NCBI RefSeq assembly: GCF_014836935.1
Contig: NZ_JACSPW010000001.1
Coordinates: forward strand, 248,001-312,000
Direction of reading: 5' to 3'
Source of the DNA: Solibacillus merdavium
Lineage (GTDB): Bacteria; Bacillota; Bacilli; Bacillales_A; Planococcaceae
DNA length: 64,000 nt
A program made the position numbers and the translations under genes. This document shows positions 9,344 to 17,642 of this stretch, one piece after another. The notes under the pieces were generated by a model. The model had not been told where the DNA came from. It worked only from the letters and a program-made list of their open reading frames with translations, and did no database searches. Within the stretch, counting starts at the first letter, position 1; every line of letters starts with the position of its first letter.

Positions 9344-10198
9344 ATGATGGAAAAAATAATCGATATTACAGAGCGCGTACCTACTATGAAAAAACGTAGA
9401 AGACGACGTACAAATTTAAAATTTCTTGCATTAGTTACGGTATTTCTTTTCATCATCATGATACTTCTTTATTTTCAATTACCTTATAGCGATATTAAAA
9501 AAATCAATATAAAGGGCGCACAGCTTAAAGAAGATACATTTTATATTGAGCAGTCAAATCTAAATGTTGATGATTCTTTATGGGGATTTAAAATACCTGA
9601 TGTGCAGGAATTGATTGCTCAGCATGAATGGGTCAAATCGGTAGAGGTACGACGGAAGTTTTTAAATGAAATTGAAATTACGGTCGAGGAATGGCAAAAA
9701 GTTGCCTATATCTCAAAGGATGGAGAATTTCACCCAATGTTGGATAATGGGGTTGTTTTTAATGAACCTAATGAAATTGTTCCAATCGACGCCCCAATTT
9801 TTTTGAAATTTGAAGATGAGTCATTACGGAAAAAGCTATTAAAGGAGCTTGCAAAATTAAAGCCTGAAGTATTGTCACTCATATCCCAAATTAATGCAAA
9901 TCCTTCCGAGGCTGATCCTTATTCGATTACACTTTATATGAATGATGGTTATGAAGTAAGGGCAGATGCAAATACTTTAGCTGAAAAGCTTAATTACTAT
10001 CCGTCAATTGTCGCTCAAATTGAAAATGAGGAAGCATTTGAAAAAGGGGTTGTAGATATTGAAGTGGGTTCTTACTACAGACCTTTTTCAGATGAATACT
10101 CTTTATTGGGCAAGGATTCAGAAAATCCGGAGTTAAATGATGAAGGTAGTGCGGAGACCGAAGAAGGGGGGCAACTGGAAGAACAAAATGATGAATAG
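9344..10198 (+). CDS. divIB: Cell division protein DivIB (FtsQ)
   Basis: DivIB/FtsQ is a bitopic division protein that binds FtsL and DivIC and regulates septal PBP activity. The start is the ATG at 9344 behind AAAGGAG (9330-9336), giving 284 residues. It has a very basic cytoplasmic N-terminus (KKRRRRR, about 16-22), one membrane segment (about 26-46) and a POTRA domain (about 50-120). The beta domain carries the EVRRKFLNEIEITVEEW signature. The unstructured acidic tail is rich in Glu, Ser and Gly, typical of Gram-positive DivIB. In Bacillus murG and murB precede this gene; here spoVE abuts it. Confidence 0.95.
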   Translation: MMEKIIDITERVPTMKKRRRRRTNLKFLALVTVFLFIIMILLYFQLPYSDIKKINIKGAQLKEDTFYIEQSNLNVDDSLWGFKIPDVQELIAQHEWVKSVEVRRKFLNEIEITVEEWQKVAYISKDGEFHPMLDNGVVFNEPNEIVPIDAPIFLKFEDESLRKKLLKELAKLKPEVLSLISQINANPSEADPYSITLYMNDGYEVRADANTLAEKLNYYPSIVAQIENEEAFEKGVVDIEVGSYYRPFSDEYSLLGKDSENPELNDEGSAETEEGGQLEEQNDE

Positions 10199-10928
10199 CG
10201 ATAACAACAACAGTAAGCAACCTAAGCAAAAGTCATTATTGTTGTCTCGTAAATATATTGCTTTACTAATTGTATGTATAATAACCGGTTTTATAATCGG
10301 TTTTTCTTATAATTTATCAAAGGACAAGCGTACGCTAAGCTCTGCCTCGCCACAATTTGAGCAAGAAAATCAGTACAGAGAAGATTTAATTGCAAAAAAG
10401 GAACGCAACAAAGAGTTGGCAGAAGAGCTCGCACAATTGGAAGATAAAATTCGAGCATATGAAAAGCAATTTTCCTCTAATGAGGCTCAATATGAACAAA
10501 ATCGACAGGATGCAGAACAATTACGATTATTATTAGGATTATCGGCAGGAGTAGGACCAGGAATCAAAATTACACTTCGCGATGGTGATTATAATCCCAA
10601 TACAACGAATCCAAATGAGTATATTGTTCACGAAAGTCACATATTTAAATTATTAAATGAATTAAAAATTGCTGGAGCTGAAGGCATCTCAATTAACGGA
10701 CAGCGGTTAAAACCAAATTCGTATATTATTTGTAACGGACCAGTCATTACGATAGATGGACAACAGTATCCAGCACCGTTTGTTGTGGAAGCAGTAGGAA
10801 ACCAAGAGGTGTTAGTCTCCTCATTGGAATTGTCAGGTGGGGTCTTTGACCAGTTGATAAATGAACAAATTGTCGTGACGGTAGAAAAAAGCGACTTAAT
10901 AGAAATGAAAACTATCAGCGATGAGTAA
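10188..10928 (+). CDS. ylxW: DUF881 membrane-anchored protein, YlxW-like
   Basis: DUF881 proteins of unknown biochemical function are a fixture between divIB and ftsA in Bacillales. The ATG pair at 10188/10191 lies inside the end of divIB; the earlier in-frame start at 10137 has no ribosome site. The 246-residue product has one membrane segment near the N-terminus (about 19-37), a coiled coil (about 60-105) and a DUF881 globular domain. That domain carries GVGPGIKITLRDGD, a central NELKIAGAEGISING block and VVEAVGNQEVL. A structural or regulatory role at the divisome is inferred from its neighbours only. Confidence 0.85.
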   Translation: MMNSDNNNSKQPKQKSLLLSRKYIALLIVCIITGFIIGFSYNLSKDKRTLSSASPQFEQENQYREDLIAKKERNKELAEELAQLEDKIRAYEKQFSSNEAQYEQNRQDAEQLRLLLGLSAGVGPGIKITLRDGDYNPNTTNPNEYIVHESHIFKLLNELKIAGAEGISINGQRLKPNSYIICNGPVITIDGQQYPAPFVVEAVGNQEVLVSSLELSGGVFDQLINEQIVVTVEKSDLIEMKTISDE

Positions 10929-10948
10929 GGCATAATATCGGAGGGAAG

Positions 10949-11659
10949 ATGATGACGAAAAAAATGTACCGTAATATTACGATGATCTCGTTCATCATTG
11001 GCTTTATGCTGGCAGTGCAATACAACACTGTTCAAAGCCCAGCTGAACGAAACACAGTAGATATATGGGAAATACGTCAACAACTTTCAGTGGAACAGGA
11101 GCGTCATTCAGAGCTTCTGACAGCAATTAGTGACCTGTCTGACACAGTAAGTAAATACGAAGATGCGGAATTTAATAATCCTGAAATTCTATTAGAACAA
11201 ACAGTAGATAATTTAAAAGAGAGTGCAGGTATATTACCAACAAGGGGACCAGGTTTGACATTGACAATCGAGCCTTCGCAGGAGCTAATGAACTTTGGTT
11301 ATGAAATCAAGCCCGTATCCCCTGAATTATTAATTCGCCTTATTAACGATTTATATCGCAGTAATGCACAAGCAATTGAAATTGATGACAAAAGATTGAC
11401 GTATAATACCGCCATTCGTGATATTAACGGAAAAACAACTGTAAATAGTGAGCCGATAGAGGATACAAATATAGAGATAAATGTAATAACCCCTACTTAT
11501 GAGCAAGCTGAAAAATTAAAGAATCATTTATTGGCATCGTCATTTCAGGATGAATTCTACATTGACAATCTTGTGTTGACGATTCATGAAGCAGAAAAAA
11601 ATGTACGAATAAACTCAGTCGTAACCGTACAAAAAAGTAATTATCTATCTGAGAAATAG
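10949..11659 (+). CDS. ylxX: DUF881 membrane-anchored protein, YlxX-like
   Basis: This is a second, diverged DUF881 copy in tandem with the preceding gene. It has 236 residues, a short cytoplasmic N-terminus, one membrane segment (about 8-25), a coiled-coil stretch (about 38-70) and the DUF881 domain. The domain markers are LPTRGPGLTLTIEP, the NDLYRSNAQAIEIDDKRL block and the INVITPTYEQAEKLKNHL end. The ATG at 10949 has a GGAGGG site. The tandem pair matches the ylxW-ylxX arrangement of B. subtilis. Which of the two corresponds to which Bacillus gene is assigned by order only. Confidence 0.83.
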   Translation: MMTKKMYRNITMISFIIGFMLAVQYNTVQSPAERNTVDIWEIRQQLSVEQERHSELLTAISDLSDTVSKYEDAEFNNPEILLEQTVDNLKESAGILPTRGPGLTLTIEPSQELMNFGYEIKPVSPELLIRLINDLYRSNAQAIEIDDKRLTYNTAIRDINGKTTVNSEPIEDTNIEINVITPTYEQAEKLKNHLLASSFQDEFYIDNLVLTIHEAEKNVRINSVVTVQKSNYLSEK

Positions 11660-11673
11660 AAGGGGATGCGAAT

Positions 11674-12027
11674 ATGTGGTTACCACTTTTAGGACTTATA
11701 TTTGGTGTGGTATTGGGTATTTTAACAGATATTCAAATTCCATCCGTCTATGAAAACTATTTATCAATTGCTGTGCTAGCTGCTCTCGATACAATGGTCG
11801 GCGGAATTCGCGCACAACTTCAACAAGTATATGACGATAAAGTATTCATTTCAGGGTTTTTCTTTAATATAATTTTAGCTGCAGGGTTAGCTTTTTTAGG
11901 AGTTCATATAGGGGTAGATTTGTATTTAGCAGCAATTTTTGCCTTTGGAGTACGACTATTTCAAAATATTGCGGTAATTCGTAGGCTAATTTTGACAAAA
12001 TTTGAAAATAGAAAACTTAATAAGTAG
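11674..12027 (+). CDS. sbp: Small basic protein Sbp (DUF1290)
   Basis: Sbp is a 117-residue integral membrane protein of unknown function conserved immediately upstream of ftsA in Bacillales. Visible features are three to four hydrophobic segments, the central AALDTMVGGIRAQLQ block that is characteristic of DUF1290, and a basic C-terminal tail (RRLILTKFENRKLNK). AAGGGGATG precedes the ATG. It probably belongs to the same transcript as the DUF881 genes. A separate promoter for ftsAZ lies just downstream. Confidence 0.88.
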   Translation: MWLPLLGLIFGVVLGILTDIQIPSVYENYLSIAVLAALDTMVGGIRAQLQQVYDDKVFISGFFFNIILAAGLAFLGVHIGVDLYLAAIFAFGVRLFQNIAVIRRLILTKFENRKLNK

Positions 12028-12078
12028 GAAAACTCATAACAATCACGTTAAAATATCATTACAATTTATCGTTTTACT

Positions 12079-12107
12079 TAGACAATCATGTAAATTTACA
12101 ATAGAAT
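12079..12107 (+). promoter_or_regulatory. Sigma-A-type promoter for ftsA-ftsZ
   Basis: A TAGACA -35 (12079-12084), exactly 17 bp of spacing and a TAGAAT -10 (12102-12107) lie in the 113-bp gap between sbp and ftsA. This allows ftsAZ transcription independent of the upstream cluster. B. subtilis has several ftsAZ promoters in the same gap; whether a sigma-H promoter is also present here could not be settled. Confidence 0.6.
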
Positions 12108-12140
12108 AAACTATAGGAGTAATCGAAGGAGGTGCAGAAG

Positions 12141-13436
12141 TTGAATCATCAAGAAATTTATGTCTCACTCGATATAGGATCTTCTTCAATAAAGGTCCTA
12201 ATCGGAGAAATGAACGATGATCAATTGCACGTAATTGGTGTAGGTCATGTGAAATCAACTGGTATAAGAAAAGGTGCAATTGTTGATATAGATGCAACTG
12301 TACAGTCGATAAAAAAAGCTGTGGACCAAGCAGAACGAATGACTGGTATAAAAATAGAGGAAGTAGTGCTCGGTGTACCAGCAAATCAAACCATATTACA
12401 GCCTGTAAAAGGAGTTGTGGCGGTAAATGGGGAAGACCGTGAAATTACGGATGATGATTTGGCACGGGTAATTGACTCTGCACAAGTTATGTCGATTCCA
12501 CCAGAGCGAGAGCTAGTAAACTTAATTCCTAAACAATTTATAGTAGACAACTTAGATGAAATTAAGGACCCGCGCGGTATGATTGGTATTCGCTTAGAGA
12601 TGGATGCAACGATGATTACAACCTCGAAGACGCTTGTACATAATGTATTAAGATGTGTAGAACGTGCAGGTTTACAAATTCGTGAAATTTATTTACAACC
12701 GTTAGCAGCAGGAAATTTTGCGCTGACGGAAGACGAAAAAAACCAAGGAACAGCTTATATAGATTTAGGTGGCGGCTCCACAACGGTCGCTGTATTCCAG
12801 GATGGTTTATTGAAGAATACAGCTGTTATCCCAGTCGGTGGAGATCATATTACAAAAGATTTATCAATTGTATTAAAAACACCAACTGAACAAGCGGAAA
12901 AAATTAAAAAGCAATATGGACATGCTTTTTATGATGATGCTTCCGATGAGCAATTATTTGATGTACCTGTCGTTGGAACAGATACAACAGATCAATATAG
13001 CCAACGCTATATTTCGGAGATTATCGGTGTACGTTTAGAAGAGTTATTTGAACTAGTTTTAGATGAATTAGCTCGAATGGGTATACAGGATTTACCCGGT
13101 GGTATAGTGATTTCTGGTGGAGTAGCACAGCTGGAGGGCATTGCCCAATTGGCACGTCAAATTATGCTGACGAGAGTTCGTATTTATACGCCGGATTATA
13201 TCGGTGTTCGTGAACCAGCCTTTACAACTTCGGTTGGTTTAATACGATACGCGAATGCAGAAGACGACTTTTATGGAAGAAGTGAGCCAGTAGACGCTTC
13301 TTCATATGCAGCACCTTATCCTACTCAATCAACTCCTTCTAAAAAACAAGCAAATGGGCCGGAGAGAGTAGAAAGCGCAAATAAAGTAAGTGTGATTGAT
13401 CGCGCAAAAAACCTGTTAAACAAATTTTTCGATTAA
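12141..13436 (+). CDS. ftsA: Cell division protein FtsA
   Basis: FtsA is an actin-like ATPase that anchors FtsZ filaments to the membrane. The start is TTG at 12141 behind a perfect AAGGAGGTG (12126-12134); the in-frame GTG at 12132 is part of that site. The 431-residue product has an N-terminal phosphate-1 loop (SLDIGSSSIKV), the 1C insertion domain, the phosphate-2 motif DLGGGSTTVAVF near 210 and the adenosine motif ISGGVAQLEG near 330. The C-terminal amphipathic helix (VIDRAKNLLNKFFD) binds membrane. ftsZ follows after 40 bp. Confidence 0.97.
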   Translation: MNHQEIYVSLDIGSSSIKVLIGEMNDDQLHVIGVGHVKSTGIRKGAIVDIDATVQSIKKAVDQAERMTGIKIEEVVLGVPANQTILQPVKGVVAVNGEDREITDDDLARVIDSAQVMSIPPERELVNLIPKQFIVDNLDEIKDPRGMIGIRLEMDATMITTSKTLVHNVLRCVERAGLQIREIYLQPLAAGNFALTEDEKNQGTAYIDLGGGSTTVAVFQDGLLKNTAVIPVGGDHITKDLSIVLKTPTEQAEKIKKQYGHAFYDDASDEQLFDVPVVGTDTTDQYSQRYISEIIGVRLEELFELVLDELARMGIQDLPGGIVISGGVAQLEGIAQLARQIMLTRVRIYTPDYIGVREPAFTTSVGLIRYANAEDDFYGRSEPVDASSYAAPYPTQSTPSKKQANGPERVESANKVSVIDRAKNLLNKFFD

Positions 13437-13476
13437 TACGAAAATGAATGACGTGAACAATTAGGAGGAGAAGTGT

Positions 13477-14637
13477 ATGTTAGAATTCGAAACGGATATG
13501 GACCAATTAGCCGTTATTAAGGTAATAGGCGTTGGTGGGGGCGGTAACAATGCTGTAAACCGCATGATAGAGCATGGTGTACAAGGCGTAGATTTTATTG
13601 CAGTCAATACAGACGCACAAGCTTTAAATCTATCAAAAGCTGAATATAAATTACAGATTGGCGGTAAATTAACTCGAGGACTTGGCGCAGGTGCCAACCC
13701 GGAAGTAGGAAAAAAAGCCGCTGAAGAAAGCCGCGAACAGTTGGAAGAAGTATTGCGCGGAGCAGATATGGTATTCGTTACTGCTGGAATGGGCGGAGGT
13801 ACAGGTACAGGTGCAGCGCCGGTAATCGCTTCTATTGCGCGTGATTTAGGTGCATTGACGGTAGGTGTTGTAACACGTCCATTCACATTTGAAGGCCGTA
13901 AACGTCAGACTCAGGCAATTGGCGGTATTACTTCCATGAAGGAAGCCGTTGATACATTAATCGTTATACCAAATGATAAATTATTGCAAATTGTAGATAA
14001 ATCAACACCGATGCTAGAAGCCTTCCGTGAGGCGGATAATGTATTGCGTCAAGGTGTACAAGGTATTTCGGATTTAATCGCTACACCGGGTTTAATCAAC
14101 CTGGACTTTGCTGACGTGAAAACAATCATGTCCGATAAAGGTTCTGCATTGATGGGTATTGGTATTGCTGCAGGTGAAAATCGCGCAGTAGAAGCAGCTA
14201 AAAAGGCTATTTCTTCTCCATTACTTGAAACATCAATTGATGGAGCAAAAGGTGTTATTATGAACATCACAGGTGGAACGAACTTAAGTCTATTTGAAGT
14301 TCAGGAAGCAGCAGATATCGTACAATTAGCTTCAGATGAAGAGGTTAATATGATTTTCGGTTCTGTTATTAATGACAACTTAAATGATGAAATAATTGTT
14401 ACTGTAATTGCAACAGGGTTCTCTGACGACTTTATTGTCCAAAAACCACAGCCTGTGCGCCCGTCAATTGGAGCGCGCCAACAAGCTGCGACACAACAGC
14501 AACCTACACGTATGCAAGAACAGGTACAACAAGAAGCGCCGCGTCAACCACAACAACAACAGCAGCAGCAAACAAGCTATCAGCAGGATGATGCGCTGGA
14601 TATTCCGACGTTTTTACGTAACCGTCGCAATCGCTAA
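13477..14637 (+). CDS. ftsZ: Cell division GTPase FtsZ
   Basis: FtsZ is the tubulin-like GTPase that forms the Z ring. The 386-residue product has the [13 protein letters not shown] nucleotide loop near residue 15, the tubulin signature [10 protein letters not shown] starting at 106 and the NLDFADVKT catalytic loop near 210. A variable linker runs from about 318. It is unusually Gln-rich, with a run of eight Gln interrupted only once nearby, and ends in the DIPTFLRNR tail that binds FtsA, SepF and other partners. GGAGGAG lies before the ATG. It is the last gene of the cluster and is followed by a strong terminator. Confidence 0.98.
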   Translation: MLEFETDMDQLAVIKVIGVGGGGNNAVNRMIEHGVQGVDFIAVNTDAQALNLSKAEYKLQIGGKLTRGLGAGANPEVGKKAAEESREQLEEVLRGADMVFVTAGMGGGTGTGAAPVIASIARDLGALTVGVVTRPFTFEGRKRQTQAIGGITSMKEAVDTLIVIPNDKLLQIVDKSTPMLEAFREADNVLRQGVQGISDLIATPGLINLDFADVKTIMSDKGSALMGIGIAAGENRAVEAAKKAISSPLLETSIDGAKGVIMNITGGTNLSLFEVQEAADIVQLASDEEVNMIFGSVINDNLNDEIIVTVIATGFSDDFIVQKPQPVRPSIGARQQAATQQQPTRMQEQVQQEAPRQPQQQQQQQTSYQQDDALDIPTFLRNRRNR

Positions 14638-14659
14638 TTATCAATTAAATATACAATTT

Positions 14660-14707
14660 AAAAGCTAGTTTAACGTTTCGGAATTGAAGCGTTAAACTAG
14701 CTTTTTT
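14660..14707 (+). terminator. Strong intrinsic terminator after ftsZ
   Basis: A perfectly paired stem of about 16 bp (arms AAAAGCTAGTTTAACG and its complement, 14660-14675 and 14690-14705) with a 14-base loop runs into TTTTTT. This ends the dcw transcript. Confidence 0.93.
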
Positions 14708-14713
14708 GTCGAA
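14705..14713 (+). promoter_or_regulatory. Spo0A box upstream of spoIIGA
   Basis: TTTGTCGAA is an exact match to the core TGTCGAA of the Spo0A-phosphate binding site. It starts within the U-run of the ftsZ terminator, about 109 bp before spoIIGA. The B. subtilis spoIIG operon is a classical Spo0A-activated target, so the context supports a real site. The basal promoter elements between the box and spoIIGA are not clear. Confidence 0.65.
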
Positions 14714-14821
14714 TGATTTTGAATGAAGTAATACTATGTCATACGATTATTGGATTTTACTGCAACGGTTAGACAAAAATCTCGCATTTGCTTTGATAAC
14801 CTTGTTTTAGGAGGACAATAC

Positions 14822-15643
14822 ATGTATGCAGAATGGATTCTTTTAATGAACTTTTTAATGAATCTCGTATTATTAAAATTTACAGCAACTATGACATACA
14901 CCATCATTCCAATTTGGAGATTAATTTTAGCGGCCTTTAGTAGTGCGATGATTGCTGTGTTATTTATGGGAAACATCTTTATGTTGCTTGTAAGTTTCAT
15001 CTTACTATTAGGCATTGCTTTTTCATTTAAATGGAAAATATTTTTTGAGCAAGGCAAGTGGATTGTGATCGCTACTTTGCTCGCTGGTGGATTATTAACA
15101 GCATTACAGCCATTTTTGCTTGCATCTCCATTTTTCGCATATATTTTTATATGTTTCGGCATAGTATGTATTAGTTTGACAATAATGAGAAAAGGTTGGT
15201 TTCAAAAATTGCAGCAAGTTGCACAAAGTCGTTATGTGACAACTAGTAAAGTTGAATTACTGGATATGCAATTAGAGCTATTAACTTATATAGATACAGG
15301 GAATGAAAGCACGGAGCCTTTTAGCCAAGCACCCGTACATTTTATCTCATTTAAATCTGTTCAATCTATGTTATCTCAGGAATTTAATGAACGTTTACTT
15401 GCATGGAGTGAAACTGAACCTTACTCATTGACAATGTTTTCAAAAGAAGTACAAAAACGAATACGTATAGTTCCGATTACCACGGTACAAAAAGGCACAG
15501 TACTCGTACCAGCTTTTCGTGCTTCGATTACTGTTGGTGATAAAGCGTATCCAAACCACTATGTTGTTTTTACGAAAAATGATGCGCGTTTTCCGCAAAA
15601 TGCACAAATGATTGCACATGTGTTTGTCCTAACGAATTCATAA
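14822..15643 (+). CDS. spoIIGA: Pro-sigma-E processing protease SpoIIGA
   Basis: SpoIIGA is the membrane-embedded aspartic protease that removes the pro-sequence of sigma-E in the mother cell on a signal from SpoIIR. The start is the ATG at 14822 behind AGGAGG. The 273-residue product has five N-terminal membrane segments (about 1-130) and a cytoplasmic protease domain with the retropepsin-like YIDTGNES motif (catalytic D158). It is somewhat shorter than B. subtilis SpoIIGA (about 309, from memory), mainly through short loops. sigE follows after 13 bp, so protease and substrate are co-expressed. Confidence 0.93.
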   Translation: MYAEWILLMNFLMNLVLLKFTATMTYTIIPIWRLILAAFSSAMIAVLFMGNIFMLLVSFILLLGIAFSFKWKIFFEQGKWIVIATLLAGGLLTALQPFLLASPFFAYIFICFGIVCISLTIMRKGWFQKLQQVAQSRYVTTSKVELLDMQLELLTYIDTGNESTEPFSQAPVHFISFKSVQSMLSQEFNERLLAWSETEPYSLTMFSKEVQKRIRIVPITTVQKGTVLVPAFRASITVGDKAYPNHYVVFTKNDARFPQNAQMIAHVFVLTNS

Positions 15644-15656
15644 GGGAGGATCGATA

Positions 15657-16364
15657 TTGTTTCGAAAAATTCAATCAATAATTTTAAACATACTGAGCTA
15701 CTTTAGAAAAAAAGGGACATACTATATAGGGGGACATGATTCATTGCCTATTCCATTAACTCGAGAAGAAGAAGTTGTCGTAGTCGAAGCTTTTATGAAT
15801 GGTGACTTGCATGCCAGAGACATGTTAATTGAAAGAAATTTACGTTTAGTTGTTTATATTGCAAGACGTTTTGATAATACAAGCACACCGATAGAGGATT
15901 TAATTAGCATCGGTTCAATAGGTCTTATTAAGGCGATCGAAACATTTAATTTGGACAAAAATATAAAATTAGCCACATATGCATCACGTTGCATTGAAAA
16001 TGAAATTTTGATGCATCTACGTAAGACGAGCCGTATGAAAGGGGAAGTTTCCTTTGATGAGCCGTTAAATGCCGATGCAGATGGCAACGAATTACTACTA
16101 TCTGACATACTAGGTACTGAGGAACATATTATTACATTGGACGTAGAACGTAAAATCGAACGTCAGCACATGTTCAATGCCATTAATCAACTAACACCAA
16201 GAGAAAAATACATTATGGAATGCCGTTTTGGATTAAATGGAAAGGACGAAATGACGCAAAAGGAAGTAGCGGATCATTTAGGCATATCGCAATCATATAT
16301 CTCTAGATTAGAGAAAAAAATTATTTTAGATTTACGGGAATATTTAAACGAACCAATTGCATAA
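15657..16364 (+). CDS. sigE: Sporulation sigma factor SigE (pro-sigma-E)
   Basis: SigE is the early mother-cell RNA polymerase sigma factor, made as an inactive precursor. The start is TTG at 15657 behind AAGGGAGGAT. The first about 21 residues form a basic amphipathic pro-sequence ([20 protein letters not shown]). The conserved TYYIGG junction where SpoIIGA would cut comes next. Region 2 ([51 protein letters not shown]) and region 4 ([36 protein letters not shown]) are complete. The length, 235, is standard. It is coupled by proximity to spoIIGA. Confidence 0.97.
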   Translation: MFRKIQSIILNILSYFRKKGTYYIGGHDSLPIPLTREEEVVVVEAFMNGDLHARDMLIERNLRLVVYIARRFDNTSTPIEDLISIGSIGLIKAIETFNLDKNIKLATYASRCIENEILMHLRKTSRMKGEVSFDEPLNADADGNELLLSDILGTEEHIITLDVERKIERQHMFNAINQLTPREKYIMECRFGLNGKDEMTQKEVADHLGISQSYISRLEKKIILDLREYLNEPIA

Positions 16365-16382
16365 GATGGTTAATTTTGGCGC

Positions 16383-16411
16383 GCATAGCGACGAACATTT
16401 CGGACAAAATG
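16383..16411 (+). promoter_or_regulatory. Candidate sigma-F/sigma-G promoter for sigG
   Basis: GCATA (16383-16387), 14 bp of spacing and GGACAAAATG (16402-16411) resemble the forespore sigma-F consensus (GYATA, GGnnAnAnT). The pair sits in the 90-bp gap before sigG, where B. subtilis spoIIIG has a sigma-F/sigma-G promoter. This was matched by eye, and spacing is one to two bases short of the usual. Confidence 0.5.
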
Positions 16412-16454
16412 ATTGAAAAGACAAAAGACAATCAAGTTCGGAAGGTGAAGTTGT

Positions 16455-17225
16455 ATGCGTACAAAAGTGGAATTATGTGGTGTAGATACATCAACATTAC
16501 CGGTACTAAAGCCAGATGAAATGAAGGATTTATTTATCCGATTACAGCAAGGGGAATTGATTGTTCGTGAGCAATTGGTATTTTGCAATCTACGTTTAGT
16601 GCTCAGCATTGTCGGCCGCTACGCCTATCGTGGTGAACAGGCGGATGATCTATTTCAGGTAGGCTGCATTGGCTTAATGAAAGCAATTGATAATTTTGAT
16701 TTAAAGCATAATGTACGATTTTCGACATATGCTGTACCGATGATTATGGGTGAAATTCGCCGTCATTTGAGAGATCACCATGCATTACGTGTTTCCAGAT
16801 CATTACGCGATATTGCGTATAAGGCGATGAAAGCGAAAGAGCAATATATTGCAGAACATTTAACAGAACCAACTATCGAACAATTAGCTCAGGCTATAGA
16901 GATGAAAAAAGAAGATGTACTATTTGCACTGGATGCAATTCAGGACCCTATGTCATTACAGGAACCGATCTATTCCGATGGCGGTGATGCAATCTTTATG
17001 ATTGATCAGATTAAAGACAAAGTTACAGAAGAACATTGGGTGGGGTCGATCTCACTGCAAGAAAGTATGAAAAAATTAAATAGCAGACAAAAAATGATTA
17101 TAGAAAAACGTTTTTTCCTAGGTGAGACACAAACAGAAATTGCCCAATCTTTAGGTATTTCACAAGCACAGATTTCAAGATTGGAAAAAAGTGCAGTAGA
17201 AATGATGAAACGTGATTTTCGTTAA
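16455..17225 (+). CDS. sigG: Late forespore sigma factor SigG
   Basis: SigG drives the late forespore programme after engulfment. The 256-residue protein starts with the SigG-specific KVELCGVDTSTLPVLK block. It then has region 2 (NLRLVLSIVGRYAYRG, DDLFQVGCIGLMKAIDNFDL, FSTYAVPMIMGEIRRHLRD), region 3 (RVSRSLRDIAYKAM) and region 4 (LNSRQKMIIEKRFFLGETQTEIAQSLGISQAQISRLEK). GGAAGGTGAAG precedes the ATG at 16455. The position corresponding to Asn45 of B. subtilis SigG, a determinant for the anti-sigma factor CsfB/Gin, is Phe here (LVFCNLRL). It follows sigE as in Bacillus, with its own promoter. Confidence 0.97.
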   Translation: MRTKVELCGVDTSTLPVLKPDEMKDLFIRLQQGELIVREQLVFCNLRLVLSIVGRYAYRGEQADDLFQVGCIGLMKAIDNFDLKHNVRFSTYAVPMIMGEIRRHLRDHHALRVSRSLRDIAYKAMKAKEQYIAEHLTEPTIEQLAQAIEMKKEDVLFALDAIQDPMSLQEPIYSDGGDAIFMIDQIKDKVTEEHWVGSISLQESMKKLNSRQKMIIEKRFFLGETQTEIAQSLGISQAQISRLEKSAVEMMKRDFR

Positions 17226-17237
17226 ATAGAAATGATG

Positions 17238-17272
17238 AGGACTGTCCAACTATGTAGGGCTGTCCTTTTATT
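17238..17272 (+). terminator. Intrinsic terminator after sigG
   Basis: A 10-bp stem (AGGACTGTCC with GGGCTGTCCT, one mismatch and one G-U pair), a 9-base loop and a TTTTATT tract directly follow the sigG stop. Confidence 0.8.
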
Positions 17273-17327
17273 CTATATTCAAATACTTATGCAAGTGTAA
17301 TTTAAATTTCAAAGAGAGGATGGAGGA

Positions 17328-17567
17328 ATGCGTTTTTCAACCGTTCAAGAGAAGGAAATCATTGAAGCAACAAGCGGTAAATTTATAGGTTATATTGTGG
17401 ATGCAGAGGTAGATGAAAAAGAAGGAGTTATCACTGCCTTTATAATATCTCCACCTAAAAAGTTTTACCATTTATTTCAAGGGGAAGAGTTAGTGAAGAA
17501 GATTGCATTTAGTCATATACTCACAGTTGGAAAAGATGTTATATTGGTGAAATCATATGATGAATAA
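17328..17567 (+). CDS. ylmC: PRC-barrel protein, YlmC/YmxH family
   Basis: This is a 79-residue single-domain protein of the YlmC/YmxH family, which folds as a PRC barrel; its function is not established. The N-terminal MRFSTVQEKEIIEATSGKFIGYIVDAEVD segment is typical of the family. The IKKIAF-like turn before a final strand is also visible. AGAGAGGATGGAGG lies before the ATG. It sits at the head of the ylm division cluster, downstream of sigG, as in Bacillus. ylmD, which normally follows, is absent. Confidence 0.85.
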   Translation: MRFSTVQEKEIIEATSGKFIGYIVDAEVDEKEGVITAFIISPPKKFYHLFQGEELVKKIAFSHILTVGKDVILVKSYDE

Positions 17568-17580
17568 TTCACCCTATTCA

Positions 17581-17609
17581 TTGAAAATTCCAGTGTCCCT
17601 TGTTACAAT
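17581..17609 (+). promoter_or_regulatory. Sigma-A promoter upstream of ylmE
   Basis: TTGAAA (17581-17586), exactly 17 bp and TACAAT (17604-17609) lie between ylmC and ylmE. This would drive the ylmE-sepF-ylmG group from about 17616. Confidence 0.65.
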
Positions 17610-17642
17610 GTAAGAAACTATTGTTGTAAAGTTGGGAAAAAA

